In this document: piece after piece, positions 1-10,471 of the stretch
Position numbering within the stretch: position 1 is the stretch's first letter
Layout: each line of letters opens with the position of its first letter
The notes under the pieces: model-generated
The model's input: the letters and a program-made list of their open reading frames with translations, nothing else
Databases searched by the model: none
What the model was told of the DNA's origin: nothing
Program-made: the position numbers and the translations under genes
Assembly: GCA_963580285.1 (NCBI GenBank)
Contig: OY757010.1
Location: forward strand, 218,569,234 to 218,633,233
Direction of reading: 5' to 3'
From: Lucinisca nassula
Taxonomy: Eukaryota > Mollusca > Bivalvia > Lucinida > Lucinidae
DNA length: 64,000 nucleotides

Positions 1-690
1 ATAGCAGCCGTTGCACACGACCCTCTGACATTTCTAGTTATGTTTTAAGATTTTGTGTATCTGTTTGTGGGGTTTAGATGGGTCTTCGTTTCACGGACCT
101 GTTATCGTGATGACATTAAACATCGTTTCTCCTTCTTGCCCGATGGCTCAGTCGGGCCGTTAAGCTCCAGCCCAGACAAACAAACTAACAAAAACGGGAT
201 GGGCAAAACAGTTTTCGAGCTTATTTTTCTTCAAGTTGTGAGTAGCAGTACCTGAGATTTGGGAAGATTAGTGTCTAAGATTATGGAGCAAAACTTGAAG
301 GGTAATAAAACGTCATTTTCTGTCATTTATAACTGTTGGCATCGCTATTGTTAGATGTTTTCATGAAACATAAATTCAGAAAGTATGTAGATAAATAGTT
401 TTATGGTAACATGGGTAATAAAATGCTATCAGGAACGAACAGAGAGACATATGGTTTTAACAAACTCAGGCATAAAATCTTACTGCCCCGCTGCATCTCT
501 GGACTGGGATACGACAAAACCAACGAACATTAGGACGTATGCAGTTAGGGGTGATGCTATTTTCTGTTTCTTTGAGTTCCAAAAGTAGATTCTGTGTGTT
601 AATTTCAAAGACCTTTAGTCTGTGCCCACAATCTCAATAACTTTTTTTAAGTGAGAAATATCTTAAGTTTATGCTTTTGTTCACATCCAT
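1..690. other. Unassigned; SINE tail remnant
   Basis: I see no gene here. Bases about 139-190 resemble the 3' end of the tRNA-headed SINE at 53.7-53.96 kb: a GACTGGGTCGTAAAGCTCC-like core followed by an A/C-rich AAACAAAC tail. The open frames in this stretch are short, have no recognisable domain and partly overlap that remnant. Confidence 0.4.
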
Positions 691-697
691 ATGTATA

Positions 698-975
698 CAG
701 TGAAACTTCGATGGCTCGAACACCGATGGCTCGCTTACCGCGACAATTTCGCACTCGTTTTTTTGAGCCCATAACTGCAGATATTGATTGGTGCAAATAA
801 ATTTATATACAGTATTCTGTTTAGGATCATTCGGGGAGAGGTTTCTTATTTCATCTTTGAACTTTATTCCCCGAAAATTAGATTTGTTTTGTATTTGCCA
901 ATGTACCCTTCTTTCGAGCATGCTCCGTTGTTCACTCGAACCACTTATCGCGTGTATACTATATGATGTGCAATC
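698..975 (+). mobile_element. Left part of a CAGTGAA/CTCGAA MITE
   Basis: It starts TA|CAGTGAAACTTCGATGGCTC, close to the left end of the element at 18,566-19,169. CAGT ends next to TA are usual for Tc1/mariner or pogo-type non-autonomous elements. I could not find a matching right end. The element seems to be cut or replaced around 975, where the next hairpin element begins. Confidence 0.45.
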
Positions 976-979
976 AGAT

Positions 980-1200
980 GCCAGCGCATGACAAAACCAA
1001 TAAACAATAAAACGTGCGCTGAACGAAGACACAGATCAGCCTGCGCATCCACGCAGTCTGATCAGAGTCTTCGTTTTGCGCTGGGCCCAGTGCTCCTTCA
1101 TGCAGCAAGAGAAACCACTGGTTAGACTTTATGGATGCGCAGGTTGATCTGAGTCTTCGATGGGCGCAAATGTCTTATTGTAGGTTTTGTCGTGCGCTGG
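980..1200. mobile_element. Hairpin MITE, CCAGCGCATGACAAAACC ends
   Basis: The terminal inverted repeats are CCAGCGCATGACAAAACC on the left and GGTTTTGTCGTGCGCTGG on the right, with one mismatch in 18. The interior carries two divergent hairpins built on 'gaagactcagatcag...ctgatctgagtcttcg'. A second copy with the same ends lies at 53,405-53,631. No coding capacity. Confidence 0.75.
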
Positions 1201-1871
1201 CTAATATTGTTCTTCGTGCATTTCTTATCATTTGTCACGCCTCTATGAAACTAAGTGAAAAATATTCTCATATCAAATGAAGCCAATAGAAAACAAAACA
1301 AAGGACATGTGGTGGTGACACCATTATTACTCAAGAAACGTGATCGGGATATAACTAATGCCATAGTGTGTACTGAATGTGACGGTACTTTTAAGTAAGA
1401 CCAAATATGGGTACGATACTGGGCAGAATTTCACGACCGTGGGTCTTTGGGCGATTAGGCACCCAGCGATCTTAGGGTGTATCTACGCGATTGTTGATCA
1501 ATTTGATGTCTTCTACGGAGGAAGATAGCGTACAAACGTAGACAACCCAGTTTAATTCGACATTGTTGGATCAGACAAAGCGGAATTCGACAAATGTTTA
1601 GACATGACCTAAAAACGGCATGGGTGAACAACTGAACATGTATAACATAATCGCATTTGAATAATTACTTTCGGTCTAAATGTAAACATTAAACAAGGTC
1701 ACAGGCTATTTATATGAGAAAGATGGCATCTGTAATTAATGACAAAATGGGAATAAAATATAATCGGTTTGACACAAGGACACCAACTGGCTTAATTAGT
1801 CTAGTTAAATTGGTGCAAATGAATTTATATATTCTGTTTTTAATAATTTTCTGCTAACGTTGTCCTACATA
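1201..1871. other. Unassigned AT-rich sequence
   Basis: No open frame of note, tandem repeat or recognised element was seen. Confidence 0.5.
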
Positions 1872-1886
1872 TATCCCTGCTAGCAT

Positions 1887-1969
1887 TCTACATAAATCTA
1901 CAGCGGGCCGTTAGCGGCCCGTCAGCTACCCTGACGGGCCGCTAACGGCCCGCTGTAGATTTATGTAGA
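1887..1969. repeat. Perfect 39-bp-arm palindrome, copy 1
   Basis: Two 39-base arms are exact reverse complements around a 5-base CTACC loop. The core is GC-rich (GCGGGCCGTTAGCGGCCC) inside AT-rich DNA. Imperfect outer arms (CCCTGCTAGCA / TGCTTACTGGG) extend it to about 1,873-1,983. The same 83 bases recur in inverted orientation at 37,647-37,729, so this is a mobile fold-back unit and not a local accident. Confidence 0.85.
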
Positions 1970-2035
1970 CTGCTTACTGGGATATAGTATGCTAATCAGA
2001 TGATAAAGTAAATCGGCCGCCCTGAAAAAAGCAAA

Positions 2036-2088
2036 AAAATAAAAAATAAATAAATAAATAAATAAATAAAATAAAAAATAAAATAAAA

Positions 2089-2123
<35 letters not shown>

Positions 2124-2134
2124 AAATAATAAAA
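2036..2134. repeat. (TAAA)n / (AAAT)n microsatellite
   Basis: About 100 bases of TAAA-type tetranucleotide repeat with a few single-base interruptions. The minus-strand open frame across it, rich in Leu/Ile/Phe/Tyr, is a product of the repeat. Confidence 0.95.
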
Positions 2135-2371
2135 CTGGACAAAATCACAAATGAAAAGGAACGCAAGCGGATCGACTCTCACTGCATTATCCTCTGTATG
2201 GGCAAGAACAATGCCTGGGCCTTAAATTTAATTTTCTGTCGGACTTACCAGCATGCAATTGTTCGTTTGCAAGGCCATTGACAAGAATATGATCTGTATA
2301 TCTGAGTCGGGGCACAGCGTCTCCTACAGACTAACCCATTGAATGCAAGAAACCCCTTAAGGGATACCTTG

Positions 2372-2438
2372 GCAAACAGTGCAGGCCCAGATCAGACGCC
2401 GCAGAACGCGGCGTCTTATCAGAGCCTGCACTATTTGC
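2372..2438. repeat. PAL palindrome, solo copy 1
   Basis: One of a family of ~60-bp palindromes, roughly GCAAACAGTGTAGACCCTG ATCAGACGCCGC - spacer - reverse complement. Here the arms are GCAAACAGTGCAGGCCCAGA / CAGAGCCTGCACTATTTGC around a GACGCCGC/GCGGCGTC centre. Solo copies also lie near 11.75, 14.2, 20.3, 23.9, 25.9, 59.8 and 63.0 kb. A related palindrome forms the distal third of the TTAA MITE. Confidence 0.75.
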
Positions 2439-2569
2439 TAATAGAATTTTCCGTCAGATATAGAATAAAAAAAAACACGCTAAAATAGGCCTGACACCCC
2501 TTGTATGACAAAAGGACTTGTCCAACATATAGCAATGGAGGAGTTCACTAGTATACAATGGGTTAAATA

Positions 2570-2650
2570 AGCGCCCAGTGACGACTGAGATCAGCTTATA
2601 CACATGCGCAGACTGAGGCTGAGACTTCAATGTATGCTCTATGGATAAGT
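2570..2650. repeat. Diverged hairpin fragment
   Basis: Contains 'gactgagatcagctt...gcgcagactgaggctgagacttc', a degenerate copy of the hairpin found in the CCAGCGCATGAC element at 980-1,200. Confidence 0.45.
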
Positions 2651-2688
2651 AAGGACCCAAAGAAAATTATTACCCCGTGGAGGAGAAG

Positions 2689-2712
2689 GGAAGGGGGGGG
2701 GGGGGGTGGGGT
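2689..2712. repeat. Poly-G tract
   Basis: A near-uninterrupted run of G (about 13 plus short extensions). Its length may be an assembly or sequencing estimate. Confidence 0.9.
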
Positions 2713-2798
2713 CGCTTAAGTTCAGTCAACACTGATGGCTTCATGATATTATGTAGTAAAATCATTGTTCTCAATAAAAAAGAACATTTCAATTTGTC

Positions 2799-3011
2799 TT
2801 AACCCTTCTCTTGCTGAATATTCAGTTAAGCCACACCCATTTCTGTCTATCAACCAATCAAATTACTTGATGTAATTTATTCCTACAAATTCATAAACTG
2901 AATGCCAAACAGTGTAGATCCTGATCAGATGGCTTCTTCAGAAGCCATCTGATCTGGATCTACACTGTTTGCAAAGATAGGGGTTGTCGTGAACAGCAAG
3001 ATAAGGGTTAA
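2799..3011 (+). mobile_element. TTAA MITE, copy 1 (piggyBac-like)
   Basis: 213 bp flanked by TTAA on both sides. The inverted ends are CCCTTCTCTTGCTG and CAGCAAGATAAGGG, with one mismatch. The distal third holds a palindrome, AACAGTGTAGATCCTGATCA...TGATCTGGATCTACACTGTT. Strict TTAA target use and CCCT ends are the signature of piggyBac-type elements. No transposase is present, so it is non-autonomous. Other copies: 4,311-4,508 (minus), 11,909-12,108 (plus) and 14,947-15,159 (plus). Confidence 0.88.
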
Positions 3012-3162
3012 ATGCAGAACATTTTTCCATAAGCATATCGATGTTAAATTTTTACAGGAATCTCGTTTTCACTAGTTTTAATGTATGGTAATCGTTAAAA
3101 CATTAACATGCCTGTGTAAATTGTTCTGCTTAGTACGTTTACTACAATTTTTACAATTCTTA

Positions 3163-3794
3163 AGGCCCGTTTACACGATAAGATTAGTCTTTCATGACTT
3201 TTTCACGCATGATTTTTCTCCGGAAAGATTTTTACGTTTACACATCATGACAAATCTTACATGATTTTATTTTTCCCGCCTTATATCAGGAGATGAACAA
3301 TGGAGGAAGAATATTTTACAATTCCTTTATCTATGATAATAATTGCAAGTGCAGTTTTGGGTCTGAGGAGGGAAAGAAGACCTTTATCTGGCTGAATAGC
3401 TTAATTTAGCCACACCTAATTTTAATATCCAACCATCAAATTACTTCATGTTATGCATTCATTAAACTCACAATCTGCCTGACAGTGCAGATCCTGATCA
3501 GATGGCTACTACATGGCATATTTGCTCTTTTTTTCACACCTTGATATGCAGGGCAATTTATCAATGGAATGCTTAGCCTTGACTCTAAAATTTCATGTGG
3601 AAGTAATTAACCTCAGTCACCTTTGCTCTGATTGGCTGAAATGGCATGACTAGTCTTGTCGAAATAGAACATGTTCTATTTGCCATGACTGTCATACATG
3701 ACTCCCAAGACTGTGTAATAGCAAGGTTTACATGGCAAGATTTGTCTTGTAAGACTAATCATATAAGACTAATCTTGTCGTGTAAACGGGCCTT
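3163..3794. mobile_element. 632-bp MITE with ~30-bp inverted ends
   Basis: The left end AAGGCCCGTTTACACGATAA is matched at the right end by the complement TTGTCGTGTAAACGGGCCTT, and similarity runs on into GATTAGTCTT. The flanks are TTAA-like (TTAA left, TTTA right). The interior (about 3,378-3,513) is a diverged, right-truncated relative of the TTAA MITE: CTGAATA, TTAGCCACACC, ATCAAATTACTT and CCTGATCAGATGGCT are recognisable. No coding capacity. Confidence 0.78.
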
Positions 3795-3799
3795 TAGAC

Positions 3800-4305
3800 C
3801 ACGATAGTTATTATTCTTACGTTTGGGATTCGCTTGATGGAGACCTTCAGTTTGGTAAACAAGCATGTGTGTTCTGCTATGAAGAAGAACAGTTTGCATG
3901 GGCACGTTATCGTAAAACTGCTATACAGGTATCTCATTTGCACTTGTAAAGACATGGTAATTTTATTGTCTGAGAATTGCTTGATGGCTATCAGCTTCCC
4001 ATACATCACAGCTCACAGGTTCTGAGCATTCCTGTGTGAGATATTGTTAAGATGATATTGATTAGAGTCGGGGGATATGATTAATCACACCCTGCTGCTC
4101 CAACTAATATATTTTCTTGAGCAGCATAGCAGGCAAGAGAGAAACTGATTACATGCCAGCGTGCATCAAGGTTGATCTATATCAGAGGTGAATGAATGAA
4201 TTTGTGGTGGAAGAAAAAAAGGGAAAAAAGAAAGAAAAAGAAAACGGTATCTTTCAAGAGAGCAAAAATAACAAATAAAACACAAAAGAAAGGTTATAAA
4301 CGTTT
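3800..4305. other. Unassigned
   Basis: No recognised gene or element. A short purine-rich A/G stretch lies at about 4,210-4,250. Confidence 0.5.
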
Positions 4306-4310
4306 ATAGT

Positions 4311-4508
4311 TTAACTCTTATCATGCTGTTCACGACAACCCCTATCTTTGGAAACAGTGTAGATCCAGATCAGATGGCTTCTGAAGAAGCCATCTGATCA
4401 GGATTTACACTGTTTGGCATTCTGTTTATGAATTTGTAGCAATAAATTACATCAAGTAATTTGATTGGTTGATAGACAGAAATGAATATTCAGCAGGACA
4501 AGGGTTAA
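4311..4508 (-). mobile_element. TTAA MITE, copy 2
   Basis: Inverted copy of the element at 2,799. It is bounded by TTAA (4,311-4,314 and 4,505-4,508), with ends CTCTTATCATGCTG and CAGCAGGACAAGGG. The palindromic third is on the left because of the orientation. Slightly shorter (198 bp) and more diverged than copies 1 and 4. Confidence 0.85.
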
Positions 4509-4566
4509 CAGTATTTCAGTTAGACAATGAACTGAGACGGGGCACAACAAAACCTAGAAGATGACG

Positions 4567-7060
4567 TACGATCAGCAAATGGTCCGACTCACCTCTATAC
4601 ACTATATATTGACCAAGTTTGTTCTAGCTCATAACGATCAGCAAATGGTCCGACCCGTCTCTATACACTATATATTGACCAAGTTTGTTCTAGCTCATAG
4701 CGATCAGCAAATGGTCCGACCCGTCTCTATACACTATATATTGAGCAAGTTTGTTCTAGCTCATAGTGATCAGCAAATGGTCCGACCCGTCTCTATACAC
4801 TATATATTGAGCAAGTTTGTTCTAGCTCATAGTGATCAGCAAATGGTCCGACCCGTCTGTATACACTATATATTGACCAAGTCTGTCCCATCTCCTAGCA
4901 ATCAGCACATGCATGATGGTCCGACCCACCTCTATACACAATATATTAACCAAGTCGGTTCCAGCTCATAGCGATCAGCAAATGGTCCGACCCGTCTCTA
5001 TACACTATATATTGAGCAAGTTTGTTCTAGCTCATAACGATCAGCAAAAGGTCCGACTCGTCTCTATACACTATATATTGAGCAAGTTTGTTCTAACTCA
5101 TAGCGATCAGCAAATGGTCCGACCCCTCTCTATACACTATATATTGAGCAAGTGTGTTCTAGCTCATAGCGATCAGCAAATGGCCCCACCCGCCGGCTAG
5201 TCTCTGGTTTACCGGGCGCATTCTATTTTTTCTATTCCGCGTTTTGCGACTGCGCAATCGCCGCATAGCAACCGCTTAGCAACTGGTCGCGACTGTCAAC
5301 AGACGCCATATTGGATTTATTTCGATACGGCATATTGACAAAGTCTGTCCAAGCTCCTAGCAATCAGCACATGGTCCGACCCACCTCTATACACTATATA
5401 TTAGCCAAGCCTGTTCCAGCTCACAGCGATCAGCAAATGGTTCGACCCGCCTCTATACACTATATATTAGCCAAGTCTGTGCCAGCTCCTAGCAATCAGC
5501 ACATGGTCCGACCCGCCTCTATACACTATATATTAACCAAGTCTGTCCCAGCTCCTAGCAACCAGCAAATGGTTCGACCCGCCTCTATACACTATATATT
5601 AACCAAGTCTGTGTGAGCTCCTAGCAATCAGCAAATGGTTCGACTCGTCTCTATACACTATATATTAAGCAAGTTTGTTCTAGCTCATAGCGATCAGCAA
5701 ATGGCCCCACCCGCCTATATACACTATATATTGACCAAGTCTTCCTAGCTCCTGGTCCGACCCACCTCTATACACTATATATTAGCCAAGTCTGTGCCAG
5801 CTCCTAGCAATCAGCAAATGGTTCGACCCACCTCTATACACTATATATTAGCAAAGTCTGTGCCAGCTCCTAGCAATCAGCAAATGGTTCGACCCGCCTC
5901 TATACACTATATATTAGCCAAGTCTGTGCCAGCTCCTAGCGATCAGCAAATGGTTCGACACGTCTCTATACACTATATATTGAGCAAGTTTGTTCTAGCT
6001 CATAGCGATCAGCAAATGGCTCCACCCGCCTATATACACTATATATTGACCAAGTCTTCCTAGCTCCTGGTCCGACCCACCTCTATACACTATATATATG
6101 CCAAGTCTGTGCCAGCTCCTAGCAATCAGCAAATGGTTCGACCCACCTCTATACACTATATATTAGCCAAGTCTGTGCCAGCTCCTAGCAATCAGCAAAT
6201 GGTCCGACCCACCTCTATACACTATATATTAGCCAAGTCTGTGCCAGCTCCTAGCAATCAGCAAATGGCCCGACTCGTCTCTATACACTATATATTGAGC
6301 AAGTTTGTTCCAGCTCATAGCGATCAGCAAATGGTTCGACCCACCTCTATACACTATATATTAGCCAAGTCTGTTCCAGCTCCTAGCAATCAGCAAATGG
6401 TTCGACCCACCTCTATACACTATATATTAGCCAAGTCTGTGCCAGCTCCTAGCAATCAGCAAATGGCCCGACTCGTCTCTACACACTATATATTGAGCAA
6501 GTTTGTTCCAGCTCATAGCGATCAGCAAATGGTCCGACCCACCTCTATACACTATATATTAGCCAAGCCTGTGCCAGCACATAGCGATCAGCAAATGGTC
6601 CGACCCGCCTCTATACACTATATATTAGCCAAGTCTGTGCCAGCACATAGCGATCAGCAAATGGTCCGACCCACCTCTATACACTATATATTGAGCAAGT
6701 CTGTTCCAGCTCATAGCGATCAGCAAATGGCCCCACCCGCCTTTATACACTATATATTGATCAAGTCCGTCCCAGCTCCTAGCAATCAGCACATGGTCCG
6801 ACCCACCTCTATACTATCTGTTCCAGCTCCCATCGATCAGCAAATGGTTCGACCCGCCTCTATACACTATATATTAGCCAAGTCTGTGCCAGCTCCTAGC
6901 AATCAGCAAATGGTTCGACCCGCCTCTATACACCATATATTAACCAAGTCTGTGCCAGCACATAGCGATCAGCAAATGGTTCGATCCGCTTCTACACACT
7001 ATATATTGACCAAGTCTGTCCCAGCTGATAGCGATCGGCAAATGGTATGGCTACCCTCTA
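4567..7060. repeat. 66-bp satellite array, block A
   Basis: Tandem array whose unit, taken from GATCAGCAAATGGTCCGACC, is 66 bases (starts at 4,570, 4,636, 4,702 and so on). Two monomer types alternate, one reading ...TTGAGCAAGTTTGTTCTAG and one ...TTAGCCAAGTCTGTGCCAG. Higher-order duplications are visible: a 198-bp (three-unit) period around 6,265/6,463, and a ~315-bp duplicated block carrying a shared deletion at ~5,711 and ~6,026. Because 66 is divisible by three, one phase stays open for long stretches, up to 329 codons at 6,109-7,098. It gives a 22-residue repeat beginning D/N-Q-Q-M-V-R-P. I regard that as a by-product. Confidence 0.95.
5196..5340. other. Non-satellite island inside the array
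   Basis: About 145 bases without the 66-bp unit, with CG-containing words (CCGCGTTTTGCGACTGCGCA) unlike the satellite. It could be an insertion or a relic of the ancestral locus. I see no inverted ends or target duplication. Confidence 0.6.
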
Positions 7061-8430
7061 TTATACACGAAATTGTACTAGTTTGTCCGAGCTGTTAGCG
7101 ATCATCAAATTGCTCCGACCAGCCCCTATACGCTGTATTGACCAAGTCTGTCCAAGCTCTTAGCGATCAGCAGATGGTCCGACCAGCCCCTATACGCTAT
7201 ATTGACCAAGTCTGTCCCAGCTCTAAGCGATCCGAAAATTGTCCGACCAGCCCCTGTACGTTATATTAACCAAGTCTATCCCAGCTACTAGCGATCAGCA
7301 ACTGGCCCGACAAGCCCCTATACGTTATAATGACCAAGTCTGTCCAAGCTCTTAGCGATCGGCAAATGGTCCGATCAGCCTCTATACGCTATATTAACCA
7401 AGTCCGTTCCAGCAACTAGTCCGACCAGCCTCTATACGCTATATTGACCAAATCTGTTCCAGCAGCTAGTTCGACCAGCCTCTGTAAGCTATATTGACAA
7501 AGTCTGTCCCAGCTCATAGCGATCAGCAAATGGTCCGATCAGCCTCTATACGCTATATTGACCATGTCTGTCCCAGGAACTAGTCCGACTAGCCTCTATG
7601 AGCTATAGTGACCAAGTCTGTCATAGCTCGTAGCTCTCAGCGATCAACAAATGCATGGTCTGAACAGCCTCTATACGCTGTATTGACCACGTCTGTCCCA
7701 GCTCTTAGCGATCAGCAAATGGTCCGATTAGCCTCTATACGCTATATTGACCAAGTATGTCCCAGCATTTAGCGGACAGCAAATGGTCCGATCAGCATCG
7801 TCCGAGCAACTAGTCTGACATGCCTCTATAAGCTATATTGACCAAGTATCTGTCCCAGCTTTAAGCGACGACTAGCAAAGGGTCCGACATGGCTCTATAC
7901 GCTATACAGACCTGGTCTGTCCCAACTCTCTTAGCGATCAACAAATGGTTCAATCAGCCTCTATACGCTATACTGACAAAGCCTGTTCTAGCTCTTAGCG
8001 ACCAGCAAATGGTCCGACCCGTCTCTACAAGTTATACTGGCCAAGTCTTTCCCACAAACTAGTCCGACCAGCCTCTATAAGCTATGTTGACTAAGTCTGT
8101 CCCAGCTTTTAGCGAACAGCAATTGGTCCGACCAGCCTTTTCTATACGCTATATTGACAAAAATATAGAGATACATGCCCAGGAAAAGCGGCAAAGAAAT
8201 TGTCCGACCAGCCTCTTAAAACTATATTGAACTAGTCTGCCTCAGCTTTTTGTGAACAGCTAATGATCCGCACAATGCAACCTCCATACGCTATATTTGT
8301 CAAGTAGCGATCAGTAAATAGTCCAACCAACGACCAAGTCTGTCCATCAGCAAATCATTACGCTATATTTACCAAGTCCATCCCAGCTTAGCGATCAGCA
8401 AATAGTCTTACCAGTTTCTATACGTTTCAT
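7061..8430. repeat. Satellite array, degenerate block B
   Basis: Continuation of the same satellite with units of about 64-65 bases and many indels. Key words are CTATACGCTATATTGACC and GTCTGTCCCAGCTCTTAGCG. Some units are replaced by a short form (CAGCAACTAGTCCGACCAGC). Divergence rises toward 8.4 kb, where the array fades out. The gradient fits unequal exchange keeping the array centre homogeneous while the edge decays. Confidence 0.9.
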
Positions 8431-8590
8431 CATTCATGAGCTCTTGGTTTTATTAACAGGTCTCCGAGCTCTTTGCTCATCGCACTTAGCCCAAAGACTA
8501 CAAAAGACTTATACGTGCAGCGAAAATAAGCTGGTCTGAGACTTCGGGGTTTGCAAATGTCTTCTTGTAGTTATTTAAATGTCATAAACG

Positions 8591-8772
8591 TACAGTAGAG
8601 TCCGTTGTTAAGAACATATAAAATTAAATGTAAATTTTCTTTAAAACAAACTACGAATGTTTCAGTTAGTCTATCTGTTTCAGTAACTCTATCTGTTTCT
8701 ACTAACTTTGGGGCTGTCTTAAGACCACTTTTGGACAGTCCGAAATGTGGTTTGAATATAGGACAATATGAC
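8591..8772. mobile_element. Diverged CAGTAAATTCC-type MITE
   Basis: The left end TA|CAGTAGAGTCCGTTGTTAAG and the right part GAATATAGGACAATATGACA resemble the ends at 47,717-48,193 and 60,599-60,752. Contains TTAAGACCACTTTTGGACAGTCC, the half-hairpin typical of that family. Interior has a short CTATCTGTTTC duplication. Confidence 0.55.
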
Positions 8773-8814
8773 AACTTGAGTTTATGATTATAAACCACGG
8801 CAAGCGAAACCGCG

Positions 8815-9031
8815 CATTACTTTTTTTTCAGATAAAAAATCCTGATATCTTTCATATTTCTGCTCAAATACTTGATAGAATCGCCTCGGCGAGGCGGTTC
8901 TAACGAGTACCCACAATCTATGTTTTTTAAGCAGAAATAAGAAAATAATGAACACCCCTGTAAATCCTGGTTTTACTATGTAAAAGTGGGGATTAATGTG
9001 GTCAAAATTATATTGGCATGTTTTCGTGATG
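8815..9031. mobile_element. Type A hairpin MITE (left end diverged)
   Basis: Member of the large hairpin family. The centre is CGCCTCGGCGAGGCG with arms ATTTCTGCTCAAAT...TTAAGCAGAAATAAGAAAAT, then a right arm reading CCCTGTAAATCCTGGTTTTACTATG and ending in TTTTCGTGATG. Confidence 0.75.
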
Positions 9032-10104
9032 GTATTTTGTGATGTGCGCTCATTCCAGCCTGACTGCCTACTCAGTCAGAACATGACATTTTCTGGCTAT
9101 ATAAAGATTCTTTCAGCCAAAGTGTATCCATATGACATACAGTGAACACTCTGATTCGACTGCGCGAATGATCTGAGTCTTTGACTCTGACGCTTGAACA
9201 TCGCCGGGTTTGAAAAAACTTCACCACTCCGGTAAGGCGTTCGGGTTACCAGCATACAGGTCAGTCGTTTGCTAGACAAACAATTTAAATCCTGCGTCAA
9301 CGTGAATGCTTAGCCGAAGCGCTCAATATCGATATTATCATGTGCTTTAAAAAGTCTAAATATACAACGTTTTCCATTCATCTCATAGGGACTGCTGAGC
9401 AAGCAGAACTTTATTAGCGACCATTTTCAACTGAGAGCCTATGGTTACTTAATTTTAACTCAAGCCATGTGGAGTAGTGCTTTTTAGTTCATTTGGTTAA
9501 ATAATTGTCAAAATTGACTCCATGTTTGAAAAGAATATGAGTTGTTCCTTTAGATGATGTAGCTACTTTAGTATGCCAGTGTTGGATATAGAGATCAGAC
9601 AAAGGTTTAGAAAGTTTGCATTTTGATCAATTAAAGGTTTTCAGGGGCTTGTTTATGTAAAGATCAACAAGTGTTACACTTATTCGGATTTTTTTTATAC
9701 AACGAATCCATTTATGCTGATATATGCCATTATATATGTCATTATATTCGCCAAAAAGAAAAATGTATAACAATTTTAATAATTTAGTTTCTTTGCTATT
9801 TACTATTTTAGCCAAAACCCAATCATTCGGGTTTTGATTTTAATATCAACAGCCTTGAGGGCAAGTTCTGTATGAAAAATATACGCTAGAGAAGTTTCCT
9901 TGAGTTTGTGATATACCTGAGGAATTCATTTTGGAGTTTTTCAATAATGTCAGTATTGCAGGAAAGAAACTGCTCCACTCGGAAACAAATTGTATCCTTT
10001 TTTTGTGAAGAAAGATCCTTTCCCTCAAGATTGTCATTGTCTCCTGGCTACATCATTGATTCTTAATTTTCAATCTTGTGTGTATATACAAGTTATATAC
10101 AAGT
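9032..10104. other. Unassigned; one hairpin remnant
   Basis: A weak copy of the 'gactgcgcgaatgatctgagtc' hairpin lies at about 9,140-9,200. The rest holds no recognisable gene or element. Confidence 0.45.
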
Positions 10105-10235
10105 TGGGGCGCCATGGAGATTCAGATTTATCTAAAATAGTTCTGTTCCGATATCCAAGATGGCTACGCACAGAGGCCATCTTGAAATTCTTCAAGAAAC
10201 ATCTCCCGAACTAGATGCCAGATCAGTCTTTATTT

Positions 10236-10471
10236 GGGCCCCGTCAAGCGATTTTGGTACTTATCGCCTATGCGAGCAGCGAAGGTTCAGGCGAGCCTGC
10301 GCATCCGCGCAGTCTCGCCAGAACCTTCGCTGCTCGCTCATACGAGCAGTGAATCAAGAGGAACCTTCAGACAGAAAGCCATATCCCTGGCCCCTCTGAA
10401 TGGCTGGGCATGCGCAGTTAAAATTTGTCATGACGGAATGCTCGAAGACACAAATTCGCTTGGCGGGGCTC
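10236..10471 (+). mobile_element. 236-bp GGGCCCCG MITE, copy 1
   Basis: Inverted ends GGGCCCCGTCAAGCGATTT and AAATTCGCTTGGCGGGGCTC. The internal hairpin is GCGAGCAGCGAAGGTTCAGGCGAGCC ... around GCGCATCCGCGC. The plus strand reads open for about 80 codons (Met-Gly-Pro-Val-Lys-Arg-Phe start) in this and three other copies. That frame runs through both inverted ends and the hairpin, so it is a passenger frame of the element. Other copies: 10,876-11,111, 17,620-17,853 and 49,580-49,815 (all minus), plus a fragment at 38,772-38,841. Confidence 0.85.

Noticed and set aside
6109..7098. 329-codon ORF with a 22-residue repeat
   Set aside because: It is the 66-bp satellite read in its one open phase. 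Start and stop arise from random changes in the units (ATATATATG start), and equivalent frames appear and break along the array. No signal peptide, promoter or other gene structure is visible.
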